From GCA-2709075 sp964492555 (lineage in GTDB: Bacteria > Pseudomonadota > Alphaproteobacteria > MPNO01 > UBA2964), in NCBI GenBank assembly GCA_964492555.1, contig CAZBKQ010000001.1, forward strand, positions 1 through 64,000: a stretch of 64,000 nt of DNA, read 5' to 3'. The translations under genes and the position numbers were made by a program. This document shows positions 52,390 through 61,360 of the stretch, one piece after another (positions within the stretch are counted from its first letter, which is position 1; every line of letters starts with the position of its first letter). The notes below the pieces were generated by a model. It worked only from the letters and a program-made list of their open reading frames with translations, was not told the DNA's origin and made no database searches.

Positions 52390-54732
52390 ATGCCCGATAG
52401 CAAGCTTTTCGGAAAAGATATCAAACGTCTGGAAGATCCCGTATTGCTGCGCGGCCAGGCCCATTTCGTCGACGATATCCGCCTGCCGGAAATGGTGCAT
52501 GCCTGCTTCGTGCGCAGCCCCTTCGCCCATGCGGTGGTCAACGGCATCGATATATCCGAGGCCGCCGCGGTGGAAGGTGTTATCGCGGTATTGACGATTG
52601 AGGACCTTCGACCGCAGCTGATCAGCGAATTGCTGGTGGTCGGTCTGCCGAGCCCGAGCTATCGCCAGGAAAGCGACCGCCCGGTGCTGGCGTCGACCGA
52701 GGTCGCTTATGTCGGCGAACCGGTCGCGGTGGTGATCGCGGCGTCCCGCCATATTGCCGAAGACGCCGCCGCCATGGTTCAGGTGGATTACGATCCGCTG
52801 CCCGCCGTCAATGATTGCAAGGAAGCACTGGAAGAAGGCGGGCCGACCGCCCGGGTCGGTGCGCCGCACAATCTGATGGCGGAATTCCTGCAGGAATATG
52901 GCGATGTGGAAACCGCTTTCGCCAACGCGCCGCATGTCTTCAAGGAATCGCTGCTGGTTCACCGTGGTGGCAGCCATTCGATCGAATGCCGGGGCTGTGT
53001 CGCCCGCTATGAGGAAATTTCCGATGAGCTGACGATCTGGACCTCGCACCAGATGCCCCATTCGCTGATGCGGACCTTTGTGGAGATCACCGGGCTGGAT
53101 GAAAACAAGGTTCGGGTGGTGACACCCCATATCGGCGGCGGGTTCGGGCCCAAGCTGGTGGTCTATCAGGAAGACGTCACCTTGCTGCTGGCGTCAAAAA
53201 TCGTCAAACGCCCGATCAAATGGATCGAGGACCGGCGCGAGCATTTCACCAACACGACGCAGGAACGCGACCAGTACTGGGATGTCGAAATCGCGGTCGA
53301 TGACGAGGGCATGATTCAGGGTGTGCGCGGCGGGGTGATCCATGATCACGGCGCCTATACGGCACGCGGTGTGAACCTCGCCTATAACGCGTCGGAGACC
53401 GTCTCGCTTGCCTATGAGATCAAGAATTTCCGTATGACGGTGCGGCTGGCGCTTACCAACAAGGTGCCGGTGACCCCGGTACGTGGCGCGGGCCATCCGC
53501 AGGGCGTTTTCGTGATGGAACGTTTGATGGACCGGGCGGCGACCGAGCTTGGCATTGACCGGGCGGAAATCCGCCGCCGGAACCTGATTCCGGGCGACAA
53601 GATGCCGTATGAAAAGCAGCTCAAGACTCGCGGCGGCATGCCGGTCCTTCTGGATTCGGGCGATTATCCCAAGGCCCAGGCTACCGCGATGGAAGCCGCG
53701 GATTGGGCCGGTTTTCCCGCGCGGCAGGAAGCGGCGCGAAAAGAAGGGCGCTATCTCGGCATCGGTATGTCGAATTTCGTCAAAGGAACGGGACGCGGCC
53801 CCTTTGAGCAGGTGACGGTGCGGATCGGCCCGTCCGGCAAGGTCCATGTCTATACCGGCGGGGTGAATATCGGCCAGGGCACCCACACCATGCTGGCGCA
53901 GATCGTCGGCGAACAGCTTGGCGCGGATATGCATAACGTGACGCTGGTCGATGGCGATACCCACGCGACGGCACTCGGCATCGGTACATCGAACAGCCGC
54001 CTCGCGGTGGTTGCGGGCACGTCGGCCCATGTCGCCGCGGTGAAGGTGCGGGAAAAGGCGCTCAAGATCGCGGCGCAGATGCTGGAAGCCTCCGAGGAAG
54101 ATCTCGATATTGACGGCGGCGATATCTGTGTCCGGGGTACCGATATGAAGGTCTCGCTGGGCGATGTTGCAAACGCGGTCGCCGGCACGCCCGGCTATTC
54201 GCTGCCGGCGGGCACCGAACCCGGCCTGGAGGCGACGGAAAACGTGGTGTTGGATAATCTCGCTTTTGCCAGCGGCACCAACATTATCGAGGTCGAGGTC
54301 GATCCCGAAACCGGCGGGGTGAAGATCAACAAGTTTGTGCTGGCCCATGACAGCGGGGTGATCATCAACCCGATGCTGGCCGACGGCCAGATTTTCGGCA
54401 GCGCCGCGCACGGCATCGGCAATTCCCTGTTCGAATGGATGGGGTATGACGATGACGCCAATCCGGTGACCACTAATTTCGCGGAATATCTGCTGGTTTC
54501 CGCTCCGGAAATGCCCAATGTGCAGGTGATCCATCAGGAATCGCCCTCGCCGCTGAACCCGCTCGGGGTAAAGGGCGTTGGCGAATGCGGCGTGGTGCCG
54601 ACCCCGGCGGCGGTGATTTCCGCGGTCGAGAACGCCTTGCAGCCCTTTGGCGTTCATATCGGCAAGGCGCCTGTAAGCCCGGCGGAGATTGTCGGGCTGA
54701 TCCAGGCTGGCCGGGTGCCGGGCGCTGCCTAG
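52390..54732 (+). CDS. Mo-hydroxylase large subunit (CoxL-like, orphan)
   Basis: The 780-residue protein starts at 52390 with FGKDIKRLEDPVLLRGQAHFVDDI, the normal N terminus. It has GGGFGPKLV in the cofactor loop, PVRGAGHPQGVF in the substrate-side loop and the catalytic glutamate in GVKGVGECG. Its loop sequence differs from the other three large subunits of the window, so the four probably have different substrates. An XRE-type regulator begins 18 nt after its stop on the same strand. No FAD or iron-sulfur subunit is encoded next to it. The partner subunits may be those at 38978-40323 or unlinked. Confidence 0.88.
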   Translation: MPDSKLFGKDIKRLEDPVLLRGQAHFVDDIRLPEMVHACFVRSPFAHAVVNGIDISEAAAVEGVIAVLTIEDLRPQLISELLVVGLPSPSYRQESDRPVLASTEVAYVGEPVAVVIAASRHIAEDAAAMVQVDYDPLPAVNDCKEALEEGGPTARVGAPHNLMAEFLQEYGDVETAFANAPHVFKESLLVHRGGSHSIECRGCVARYEEISDELTIWTSHQMPHSLMRTFVEITGLDENKVRVVTPHIGGGFGPKLVVYQEDVTLLLASKIVKRPIKWIEDRREHFTNTTQERDQYWDVEIAVDDEGMIQGVRGGVIHDHGAYTARGVNLAYNASETVSLAYEIKNFRMTVRLALTNKVPVTPVRGAGHPQGVFVMERLMDRAATELGIDRAEIRRRNLIPGDKMPYEKQLKTRGGMPVLLDSGDYPKAQATAMEAADWAGFPARQEAARKEGRYLGIGMSNFVKGTGRGPFEQVTVRIGPSGKVHVYTGGVNIGQGTHTMLAQIVGEQLGADMHNVTLVDGDTHATALGIGTSNSRLAVVAGTSAHVAAVKVREKALKIAAQMLEASEEDLDIDGGDICVRGTDMKVSLGDVANAVAGTPGYSLPAGTEPGLEATENVVLDNLAFASGTNIIEVEVDPETGGVKINKFVLAHDSGVIINPMLADGQIFGSAAHGIGNSLFEWMGYDDDANPVTTNFAEYLLVSAPEMPNVQVIHQESPSPLNPLGVKGVGECGVVPTPAAVISAVENALQPFGVHIGKAPVSPAEIVGLIQAGRVPGAA

Positions 54733-54750
54733 GCGTCAACCCGCATTCCC

Positions 54751-55617
54751 ATGACTCTCCGGTTCGATGATATCGGCGACCGGCTGAAGGCTTTCCGGCT
54801 GGGGTCAGGGCTGAGCGCCGAGGAAGTCGCGAGCCGTCTCGGTATTTCCCGCACCGCGCTCTACCGGTTTGAGAAGGGCGAACTGGTCAAGATCGAAACG
54901 CTTGAGCGGTTGTCCGAATTGCTCAATGTGTCGGTGCCGACCCTTCTGGGTGTCGGGGTGGAATATATCGCCTCCGCGCTGAGCTTTTTCGAACGGCTGC
55001 GCCAGATCGAGGAGGCCAGCGAACATATCACCGTGCTGGCGGGGTCGGTGTCCTACCTGCTGGCGTCGGATGATTTTGACGGAACGCTGGCTCAGGTGCT
55101 GACGGAAAGCTTGCCGGAAGACGCGGATACGCGTCTCGACGATCTGCTGAAAATTCTGCAACAGCGCAAAGAATCCTATCGAAGCCGTAAACCCGGCATT
55201 CTCAATCTGATTTCCGGGTCGGAAATAGAGCGTTTCCTGCGGAACGGGCTGGTCGGCAGGCTCGATCTGCCGGCGGACGTGCAGGCGGAAAGGCGCGCGG
55301 CGGCGCAAGTAGAGGCGCTGCATCTCGCCGAGTTGATGGAGGCCGAACCCATCGGTGTGCAGATCGGCGTTATTCCCGGGACCCTGCCGCATAATTCTTT
55401 TCAGATTTTCCGCCAGGCGGACCGCCGCTTGCTGGCGTTGAGCCCGTTTCGGCTCGGTGAACAACCCAATATCAGCGCCGGGATCGCCATGATCACTTCC
55501 GCTGAGGAGGCGCTGTCGCTGCACCAGCGTATGGTCGAGGAAATGTGGCGCCGCGCCATAAAAGGCCCCGCAGGCGCGCAATATCTGCGGGCGCTGATAA
55601 AACGTCATGCCGGCTGA
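54751..55617 (+). CDS. XRE-family transcriptional regulator
   Basis: The 288-residue protein has an N-terminal helix-turn-helix (about residues 8-62: LKAFRLGSGLSAEEVASRLGISRTALYRFEKGELVKIETLERLSELL). A C-terminal domain of about 200 residues follows with no recognisable ligand motif, containing long charged helices and a SGSEIERFLRNGL segment. It sits between an orphan CoxL gene (18 nt upstream) and a TPR-oxygenase gene (14 nt downstream), so it probably controls this group, most simply the divergent CoxL promoters. The first domain is confident; the ligand is unknown. Confidence 0.85.
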   Translation: MTLRFDDIGDRLKAFRLGSGLSAEEVASRLGISRTALYRFEKGELVKIETLERLSELLNVSVPTLLGVGVEYIASALSFFERLRQIEEASEHITVLAGSVSYLLASDDFDGTLAQVLTESLPEDADTRLDDLLKILQQRKESYRSRKPGILNLISGSEIERFLRNGLVGRLDLPADVQAERRAAAQVEALHLAELMEAEPIGVQIGVIPGTLPHNSFQIFRQADRRLLALSPFRLGEQPNISAGIAMITSAEEALSLHQRMVEEMWRRAIKGPAGAQYLRALIKRHAG

Positions 55618-55631
55618 GTAATTTTCCTCCG

Positions 55632-57041
55632 ATGACCGATCCGAATATGGAAAGTTTTGAGCTGGTTGCCGCCTTGGCGACGGATGCGCACCGCACCGGC
55701 GATCTGGACGCGGCGGAGACCTGCTGGCGTCAGGCGCTGGCGTTGATGCCCGATCACGCGGGCGCGCGGCATAATCTCGGGGTACTGCTGGCGCAAAAGG
55801 GCGAGGCGGAAGCGGCGATTGCCGAATTTGATCAGGTACTGGCGGCCTTTCCTGAGCATGCGCGGGCCCACGCCAACCGGGCGGGGGCGTTGCGCGCGCT
55901 GGGCGATATGGATGGCGCGCTGGCCGGGTATGACGCGGCGATTGAATGCGATCCGGATTTTCTGCAGGCCTATTCGGCGCGCGGCGATGCGCTGTTCCGC
56001 TGGGGCCGTTATGACGAAGCGGTTCAGGGGTATGACGAGGCGTTGGCGCGCGAGCCCAATTTCTATCCCGCACTCAAAGGCCGTGCGTTGGCGGCCCTGG
56101 CGCTGGGCGAGGAGACGGCGGCGCTTGATGCGTTTCAGCGCACCCAATCACTGCGGGCGGAGTTCGAATTGCCGCCCGAGGAAATCTCGCTCCTGAAATT
56201 GCGGCATGACCGCGACCAGCTTCGTTGGCTCGGCAGGTTTGAGGAAGATGCCGAAGTTCTGGATCAGCTTGAAACCGTCATTCAGTGGCCTGACGATGAG
56301 AATGAAACCGTGCCGCTGGAGGATATGTGGCCGGATATTCTTGCGCCGTTTTTTAATCAGCCGGTCCATATCGCGCCGGCCGAACGGGTCAGCAAGGCGC
56401 TTTCCGATGACGCCGTGCGAATGCTCGATGCAGCCGATGACAGCACGGGTGTGCGCGTGATTGACGGTCTTTTGTGTGAAGAGGCGCTGGAACGCCTTCG
56501 GCGCTCCGTGCTGGAAAGCACTATCTGGAACGACTTCACCCATATTGACGGGTTTGTCGCCACCTATCTGGAGAACGGGCTGGCCTCGCCCCTGATGCTG
56601 CAGATCGTCGGGGCGCTTCGTGAAACCGCCGCTTTTCGCGGGTTGCCGCTGGTGCAGGGCTGGGCGTTCAAGGGCATGACCTCTGCGGGCCGCATCGGCA
56701 TGCACGCCGATGATGCCAAACTCAGCGTCAATTTCTGGATTACGCCGGACGACGCCAATCTTGAGCCCGAACATGGCGGGCTGATCATTCACCGTGCGCT
56801 GCCGCCCGAGGGCTGGTCGCTCAAGAATTACGATGAAGATCGCGGGGAAATCGAACGCTGGATCGCCGAAAACGACACCGATCCGGTGGAAATTCCCTAT
56901 CGCGCAAACCGGGCGGTGATATTCGATTCCCGCCTGTTTCACGGTTCCGGGCCGGTGCGGTTCGCCGATGGGTATGAAAACAGGCGGATCAACATCACGC
57001 TGTTATTCGGCTATCCACAGATAGAGCCGGATGATGTGTAA
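55632..57041 (+). CDS. TPR protein with a 2OG-Fe(II) oxygenase-like domain
   Basis: The 469-residue protein has three to four TPR helices pairs in residues 10-160 (ETCWRQALALMPDHAGARHNLG and similar). A 2-oxoglutarate/Fe(II) oxygenase-like domain follows in residues 230-469. The iron triad is visible as HADDAK near 360 (His, Asp) and FHGSG near 440 (second His), followed by RRINITLL. Such proteins hydroxylate peptides, glycans or small molecules. The start at 55632 is taken because the frame before it lies inside the XRE gene. Compared with the TPR-sulfotransferase pseudogene at 32783, the two share only the TPR organisation. It follows the regulator by 14 nt and may share its transcript. Confidence 0.8.
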   Translation: MTDPNMESFELVAALATDAHRTGDLDAAETCWRQALALMPDHAGARHNLGVLLAQKGEAEAAIAEFDQVLAAFPEHARAHANRAGALRALGDMDGALAGYDAAIECDPDFLQAYSARGDALFRWGRYDEAVQGYDEALAREPNFYPALKGRALAALALGEETAALDAFQRTQSLRAEFELPPEEISLLKLRHDRDQLRWLGRFEEDAEVLDQLETVIQWPDDENETVPLEDMWPDILAPFFNQPVHIAPAERVSKALSDDAVRMLDAADDSTGVRVIDGLLCEEALERLRRSVLESTIWNDFTHIDGFVATYLENGLASPLMLQIVGALRETAAFRGLPLVQGWAFKGMTSAGRIGMHADDAKLSVNFWITPDDANLEPEHGGLIIHRALPPEGWSLKNYDEDRGEIERWIAENDTDPVEIPYRANRAVIFDSRLFHGSGPVRFADGYENRRINITLLFGYPQIEPDDV

Positions 57042-57120
57042 TATTTTTGGAACAAGTCTTTATTTTGATACAGTTTGCTGCTAATACCAGCTTTGATTTT
57101 TGAAATTTGCGAGGTCACAC

Positions 57121-57993
57121 ATGGCGGGTCACGTCATCGAAGACAGTTATTCCTCTGCCGCGATCAGGCGGGGTGGGGCCGATCCCCATCCAGACCGTCC
57201 GGTCGGCGAGTTCATCTGCAATGTCGTCTCCAATGACTGGATGAATGACGAATACAAGCTGATCGTGCTGGAGGCGCATGACAAGGCGCTGACGGCCAAG
57301 GCCGGACAGTTCTTTCACCTGCTGTGCCCGTCGCCCGACGGGGCGGAGGTATGGATGCGCCGCCCGATGAGCGTTTATCGCGTCGATGCGCCCAACGGCC
57401 GGATCGAGTTTCTTTATAAATGCGAAGGGCGCGGCACCAGGGGCATCGCGATGCTGGAGGCGGGCGATGAGTTCAATATCGCCGGGCCGCTGGGCGTCGG
57501 GTTCTGGCTTGAGCCGGACTGGAAAAATATCGTCGTGCTGGGGCGCGGTGTGGGGCTTGCCACGCTCGCGCCGCTGTCGCAATTGGCGTCTGAAAATGGC
57601 GTCGGCATCACCGCGATCCTGAGCGCGCGCAACCCGGATGTGGTGATGTCGCGCGATCTGTTTGAAAGCTATAACGCCGATGTGGTCGAGGTTGTCGATA
57701 CCGACAATTCTTCCGATGTCGGCAATGTCGAGGCGATCCTGGAAAAGCTGATCGCCGACGGAAAGGCCGACGCGTTCTTCACCTGCGGGTCCAACCGGCT
57801 GCTCAATCTGATGAAGCGGCTCGGCGCAAAACACGGGATCCCCGGTCAGGTGGCGATGGAACAGATCATGGTGTGCGGTTTCGGCGCTTGTTACGTCTGC
57901 GTCCGCACGTTTGAGGTCAATGGCGAACGGGTCCTCAAGCGGGTGTGCCGCGAAGGACCCGTATTCAAGATGGAGGAGACAGTCGGATGGTAG
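57121..57993 (+). CDS. pyrK: Dihydroorotate dehydrogenase electron-transfer subunit (PyrK-like)
   Basis: The 290-residue protein has an FAD domain with RRPMSVYRVD (the RPxS motif), a nucleotide-binding domain with GRGVGLATLAPL and FFTCGSNRLLNLM, and a C-terminal 2Fe-2S motif with cysteines in VCGFGACYVCVR and RVCREGP. It matches PyrK, which carries electrons from a type 1B dihydroorotate dehydrogenase to NAD+. GAGG lies before the ATG at 57121, so this start is better than the open TTG at 57100. It overlaps the PyrD-like gene by 7 nt. A role in pyrimidine synthesis is the default, though related oxidoreductases act on other dihydro-heterocycles. Confidence 0.83.
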   Translation: MAGHVIEDSYSSAAIRRGGADPHPDRPVGEFICNVVSNDWMNDEYKLIVLEAHDKALTAKAGQFFHLLCPSPDGAEVWMRRPMSVYRVDAPNGRIEFLYKCEGRGTRGIAMLEAGDEFNIAGPLGVGFWLEPDWKNIVVLGRGVGLATLAPLSQLASENGVGITAILSARNPDVVMSRDLFESYNADVVEVVDTDNSSDVGNVEAILEKLIADGKADAFFTCGSNRLLNLMKRLGAKHGIPGQVAMEQIMVCGFGACYVCVRTFEVNGERVLKRVCREGPVFKMEETVGW

Positions 57994-58934
57994 ATCTTTC
58001 GGTCAAAATCGGTGACCTGACCCTGCAGAACCCGGTCACCCCGGCTTCCGGCGCGTTTTCCTGGGAATATGCCGATATCATCGATCTCAACCGGCTGGGC
58101 GGGCTGGTCGCCAAGACCATCTGCCGCGAGCCGCGCAACGGCAACCCGACCCCCCGCATGGCGGAGACAGAGGCCGGTATCATCCAGTCGATCGGGCTGC
58201 CGGGGAAGGGGATCGATTATTTCCTCGACAATATCGTTCCCGAATACAAGAAATTCACCCCGCCGCTGATCGTTTCCTGTTCGTCGGAGGACCCGGAGGA
58301 ATTCGCGGTGCTGGCGAAGGAGCTCAGCATTCCCGAAGTCGATGTGGTGGAATGCAATATTTCCTGCCCGACGCGGAACACCACGGGCGGCAATTTTTCC
58401 CTGAATGACGAACACACCAAGATGGTGGTCGGCAAAATACGGGAAGCGACCGACAAGCCCCTCTGGGCCAAACTCTCGCCCAATGCCGGCGATCTGGTTT
58501 CCATCGCGCTGGCGGCGGAAGAGGCCGGGGCGGATGCGGTCTGCATCGCGAACACCTTCCTGTCGCTCAAAATCCGCACCGATAATTTCCGCCCCGCGCT
58601 CGGCAACAAGTTCGGTGGCATGGTCTCACCCGCGCTTAAACCCATCGTCATCCGGATGGTCTATCAATGCGCCAAGGAGGTGAAGATTCCCATTATCGGG
58701 ATCGGCGGCATTACCAAGGCCGAAGACGTCGTCGAATATATGCTGGCGGGCGCCAGCGCGGTCGGGATCGGCTATGCCGGTTTCCGCAATCCGACGGCGC
58801 TGACCTCCATCATCGATGATCTGGAAGCCTGGTGCGACGAACGCGGCATCGAACGCGTCTCCGATCTGATCGGGGCCGTGCGCGACGACGATATGGAGAT
58901 GGACACGCTCAACGCGGCCAGCGTCGGGGTATAA
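57987..58934 (+). CDS. pyrD: Dihydroorotate dehydrogenase (PyrD type 1B-like) family protein
   Basis: The 315-residue TIM-barrel flavoprotein has LTLQNPVTPASGAFSW near the N terminus and ECNISCPTRN with the cysteine usual for class 1 enzymes. IPIIGIGGITKAEDVVEYMLAGASAVGIGYA near the C terminus is the FMN phosphate site. It starts within the last 7 bases of the pyrK-like gene. Together they would form a cytosolic NAD-linked dihydroorotate dehydrogenase. Alphaproteobacteria normally use the membrane-bound quinone-linked class 2 enzyme, so this pair is either an extra pathway or one for another dihydropyrimidine or heterocycle. Sequence alone does not decide between them. Confidence 0.8.
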   Translation: MVDLSVKIGDLTLQNPVTPASGAFSWEYADIIDLNRLGGLVAKTICREPRNGNPTPRMAETEAGIIQSIGLPGKGIDYFLDNIVPEYKKFTPPLIVSCSSEDPEEFAVLAKELSIPEVDVVECNISCPTRNTTGGNFSLNDEHTKMVVGKIREATDKPLWAKLSPNAGDLVSIALAAEEAGADAVCIANTFLSLKIRTDNFRPALGNKFGGMVSPALKPIVIRMVYQCAKEVKIPIIGIGGITKAEDVVEYMLAGASAVGIGYAGFRNPTALTSIIDDLEAWCDERGIERVSDLIGAVRDDDMEMDTLNAASVGV

Positions 58935-58948
58935 AAAAAGAAAAAATC

Positions 58949-59064
58949 TGGACCCCGCTATCCGAGTGCGGGGTGACAGGCGGTGTTAACGTGCGCTTGG
59001 TCGCACGCCGCCCATAGAAAAAGATTTGTCACCCCGGACAAGCGTAGCGCGGATCCGGGGTCCA
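58949..59064. repeat. Palindromic intergenic repeat pair (alphaproteobacterial type)
   Basis: The arms TGGACCCCG...GGGGTGACA (58949-58978) and TGTCACCCC...GGGGTCCA (59027-59064) are inverted copies that could form a large cruciform or RNA hairpin. Short dispersed palindromes with these core sequences recur in many alphaproteobacterial genomes between genes. It lies between the PyrD-like gene and the deacetylase gene, which point towards each other. Confidence 0.65.
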
Positions 59065-59100
59065 TCCATCAAACGACGCAATTTCGTTGTATTGGCCACC

Positions 59101-59194
59101 CCCACCCTAACCCTTCCCCTTCCCCTATCAGGGGGAGGGAAACAATTTGATCCGCCCTCCCCTCCGGGGAGGGGTAAGGGGAGGGGAGAAATCT
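59101..59194. repeat. C-rich/G-rich palindromic repeat between convergent genes
   Basis: A block beginning CCCACCCTAACCC is followed by C-runs and G-runs that fold back on each other, ending with GGGGAGGGGTAAGGGGAGGGG. It forms at least two hairpins. Such CCCTAACCC / GGGGAGGGGT elements are a common dispersed repeat in alphaproteobacteria. Together with the previous repeat it fills the 310-bp space between the two convergent genes; I see no gene there. Confidence 0.55.
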
Positions 59195-59244
59195 CCTTTT
59201 CCCTCATCAAGGTGAAAGGCCGGGATGAGGTTGGAGACCCGGAA

Positions 59245-60156
59245 CTACTCCGGAAAATCATCCCCCGGCACGGTGCCTTTCGGCAGGCTCGCCACATGGG
59301 CGTAAATATCGCGCGGGCGTGTGAACCAGATCTTGTCGGCCTCGGGGTGGTTGCGGATATGGGCGAGAATGTCGCGCAAACCGGCCAGACGATAGGGTTG
59401 TCCCACCACGAACGTATGCAGTGCCAGGCTGAAGACCAGCGGCTGTTGTTCGCATAGCCGGATCTGCTCATCGAAATGGGCGCAGACCATCTCGGTAAAC
59501 TGGCTCGCCGTATGGCGGCGTGAAAGCTGCGCCGGGGAATCGTTGATCTCTATGTGATAGGGCAGCATCAGCAGCCTGCCCGCGCGGGTCCGCATCCAGG
59601 TGGGCTGGTCGTCATTCGACCAGTCCATGATGTATCGGTAGCCTGACTCCTTCAGCAAATCGGGTGTGTGCGCGCTTTCCGAAATCCACGGACCCATCCA
59701 GCCGCCGGGACCTTCGCCCTCATTTTGCCGGAACGTATCGGTCGCGGTCTGGATCAGGGCGCGTTCTTCATCTTCCGGATAATCGCCCTGCTGTTCTGAA
59801 TTGGTGATGCCGTGTCCGACGAATTCATCGCCCCGTTCGCGGATGCGGGCGGGAATCTGCGGCGCGTAATCGTAAATCGATGTATTCATCAGATGGCTGG
59901 CGGGCAAATCCAGCTCATCCAGCAGGTCGAATACCCGCCAGATGCCGACGCGCAACCCGTAATCGCGCCAGGCGAAATTGCGCACATCGGGCTGTACGCC
60001 GGGATTGGTCGGGGTGTGGCCCAGCCCCTCGCCAAAGCTGAAATGTTCGATATTCAGACCGATATAAAAGGCGAGGCGCTTGCCGTCCGGCCAGTCATAA
60101 TCGGCGCGTTCCGTGATGGGCGAATAGTCGTAGCGCCCGTGCTGTTTCAGTTCCAA
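59245..60156 (-). CDS. Polysaccharide-deacetylase-family protein (PuuE-like)
   Basis: The 303-residue protein has the carbohydrate esterase 4 (NodB) fold as in the PuuE group: WPDGKRLAFYIGLNIEHF near residue 22, GHGITNSEQQG near 112, and later SLALHTFVVGQPYRL with the conserved histidine. PuuE-type members hydrolyse cyclic amides such as allantoin instead of sugar acetyls. It lies 34 nt after tcuB and is the last visible gene of the minus-strand run amidase, tcuA, tcuB, deacetylase. That neighbourhood (amidase, deacetylase) makes an amide or ring-amide substrate more likely than chitin. Confidence 0.82.
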   Translation of the reverse strand: MELKQHGRYDYSPITERADYDWPDGKRLAFYIGLNIEHFSFGEGLGHTPTNPGVQPDVRNFAWRDYGLRVGIWRVFDLLDELDLPASHLMNTSIYDYAPQIPARIRERGDEFVGHGITNSEQQGDYPEDEERALIQTATDTFRQNEGEGPGGWMGPWISESAHTPDLLKESGYRYIMDWSNDDQPTWMRTRAGRLLMLPYHIEINDSPAQLSRRHTASQFTEMVCAHFDEQIRLCEQQPLVFSLALHTFVVGQPYRLAGLRDILAHIRNHPEADKIWFTRPRDIYAHVASLPKGTVPGDDFPE

Positions 60157-60190
60157 GTCGATATCCCGAACAGGTTAGAGAAATGCCGGC

Positions 60191-61360
60191 TCAGTGGTTG
60201 GCGTTGCTTTCCTTGGCAAAGCGGACAAGCGCCATGAAGCGGTATATGCCATGCACGAACTTGCTGTAGGGCAGGGTCAGGAACAGGCTGAACACGACAC
60301 CCAGATGGATCGCCAGCAAGATACCCATAACCGCCGTTTCCCGCAGTACCAGCAGCGCCAGCCCGGTAAGCGCTGTCAGAAACAGCATGGCGATAAAACC
60401 GGTATCCATGCCGAACCGGTCGCGGTCCTGCAATTCAATGGGGCGTCGGAATTTTTCCATGAGAAGCATGGCGGGGCCGATGACCAGCCCGATGCCGCCC
60501 AGCGTGCCCAGCACTACCGGTAAATCCCACCATGGATAGGGCGCTTCCCGGCCGAGGAAATAGTGATAAAGCGTCGCGACAGAGGTCGCCGCGAAACACA
60601 GCAGAAAACCATAGAATGTCATGTGATGCGCGTGCTTGCGCCCATCGGCCTTCTTGACGGGTACGCCGCTGCAACCGTCGCCGCCCCCGTCCAGATATCT
60701 CAGCTTCATGGAGTCGGAAAGAGCCTGCCAGAAACCGTTGCCGGAGCCGGTGACGCCGTCATTCGCGGTATCTTTCCAGAAACTCACCGCCCCCATGATA
60801 ATGGCGATAATCGCGGCAACAAAAACAGTGCCGAACAGGACCACCATCGCGTTATGGGGCATCAGCTTGTAAAACGCGCCCGGCCCGGTATGGACCGCCC
60901 AGAGCAGGTCCGGGTTGTTGAAATAGATAAAGCCCAGAATGAAACCGGCGACGCTTAACGCGGTGATGATGCTGATCGCGAGCCCGTTTTTTTCGAACAG
61001 CCCCGACAGCATGCGCGGCCAGGCGTAGGTGCTGTAGGTTTCGGCGCGCAGCGCCGCCATTGTTTTCGGAATATTGACGTCGAAATCATGCGGCGGCGAA
61101 AACTGGCAATCCGCGTAACACGCCCCGCAGGCATGGCACAGATTCGCCATATAGTTCAGATCGCCCTCCGTGAAATCGCGGCGCAATTCCATTGTCGGGA
61201 ATACCGCGCAGAGCCCCTGACAGTAGCGGCAGGAATTGCAGATCGTCATAAGCCGGTCCGCCTCCGTCAGGGCCTCCGACGAATGCTCGATTCCCCTGCC
61301 GCCCGCCTTGGACGGTTTCGCCAGCGGGCCCTTGCCGATCATCGTATTAGTTGCGGACAT
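60191..61360 (-). CDS. tcuB: Tricarballylate utilisation protein TcuB (4Fe-4S, membrane)
   Basis: The 389-residue protein has two 4Fe-4S cysteine clusters near the N terminus (CNSCRYCQGLCAVFP and CHACGACYADC). A membrane part with about six helices follows, matching TcuB/CitB. TcuB passes electrons from reduced FADH2 of TcuA to the quinone pool. The start at 61360 is chosen over 61405 because the earlier residues have no family sequence. It overlaps the tcuA gene by 14 nt, so the two are translated together. The regulator TcuR and transporter TcuC are not in the window. Confidence 0.88.
   Translation of the reverse strand: MSATNTMIGKGPLAKPSKAGGRGIEHSSEALTEADRLMTICNSCRYCQGLCAVFPTMELRRDFTEGDLNYMANLCHACGACYADCQFSPPHDFDVNIPKTMAALRAETYSTYAWPRMLSGLFEKNGLAISIITALSVAGFILGFIYFNNPDLLWAVHTGPGAFYKLMPHNAMVVLFGTVFVAAIIAIIMGAVSFWKDTANDGVTGSGNGFWQALSDSMKLRYLDGGGDGCSGVPVKKADGRKHAHHMTFYGFLLCFAATSVATLYHYFLGREAPYPWWDLPVVLGTLGGIGLVIGPAMLLMEKFRRPIELQDRDRFGMDTGFIAMLFLTALTGLALLVLRETAVMGILLAIHLGVVFSLFLTLPYSKFVHGIYRFMALVRFAKESNANH

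Noticed and set aside
53194..54657. A 487-codon minus-strand frame
   Set aside because: It is Arg/His-rich, has no recognisable domain and lies wholly antisense to the CoxL-like gene at 52390-54732. Many long shadow frames of this kind occur in this GC-rich sequence.
57042..57120. tRNA or small RNA between the TPR-oxygenase and PyrK genes
   Set aside because: No cloverleaf, CCA end or strong hairpin is visible in the short AT-rich spacer.
59101..59194. CRISPR-like repeat
   Set aside because: The block has no evenly spaced direct repeats with unique spacers and no cas genes are near; it is a palindromic C/G-rich intergenic repeat.
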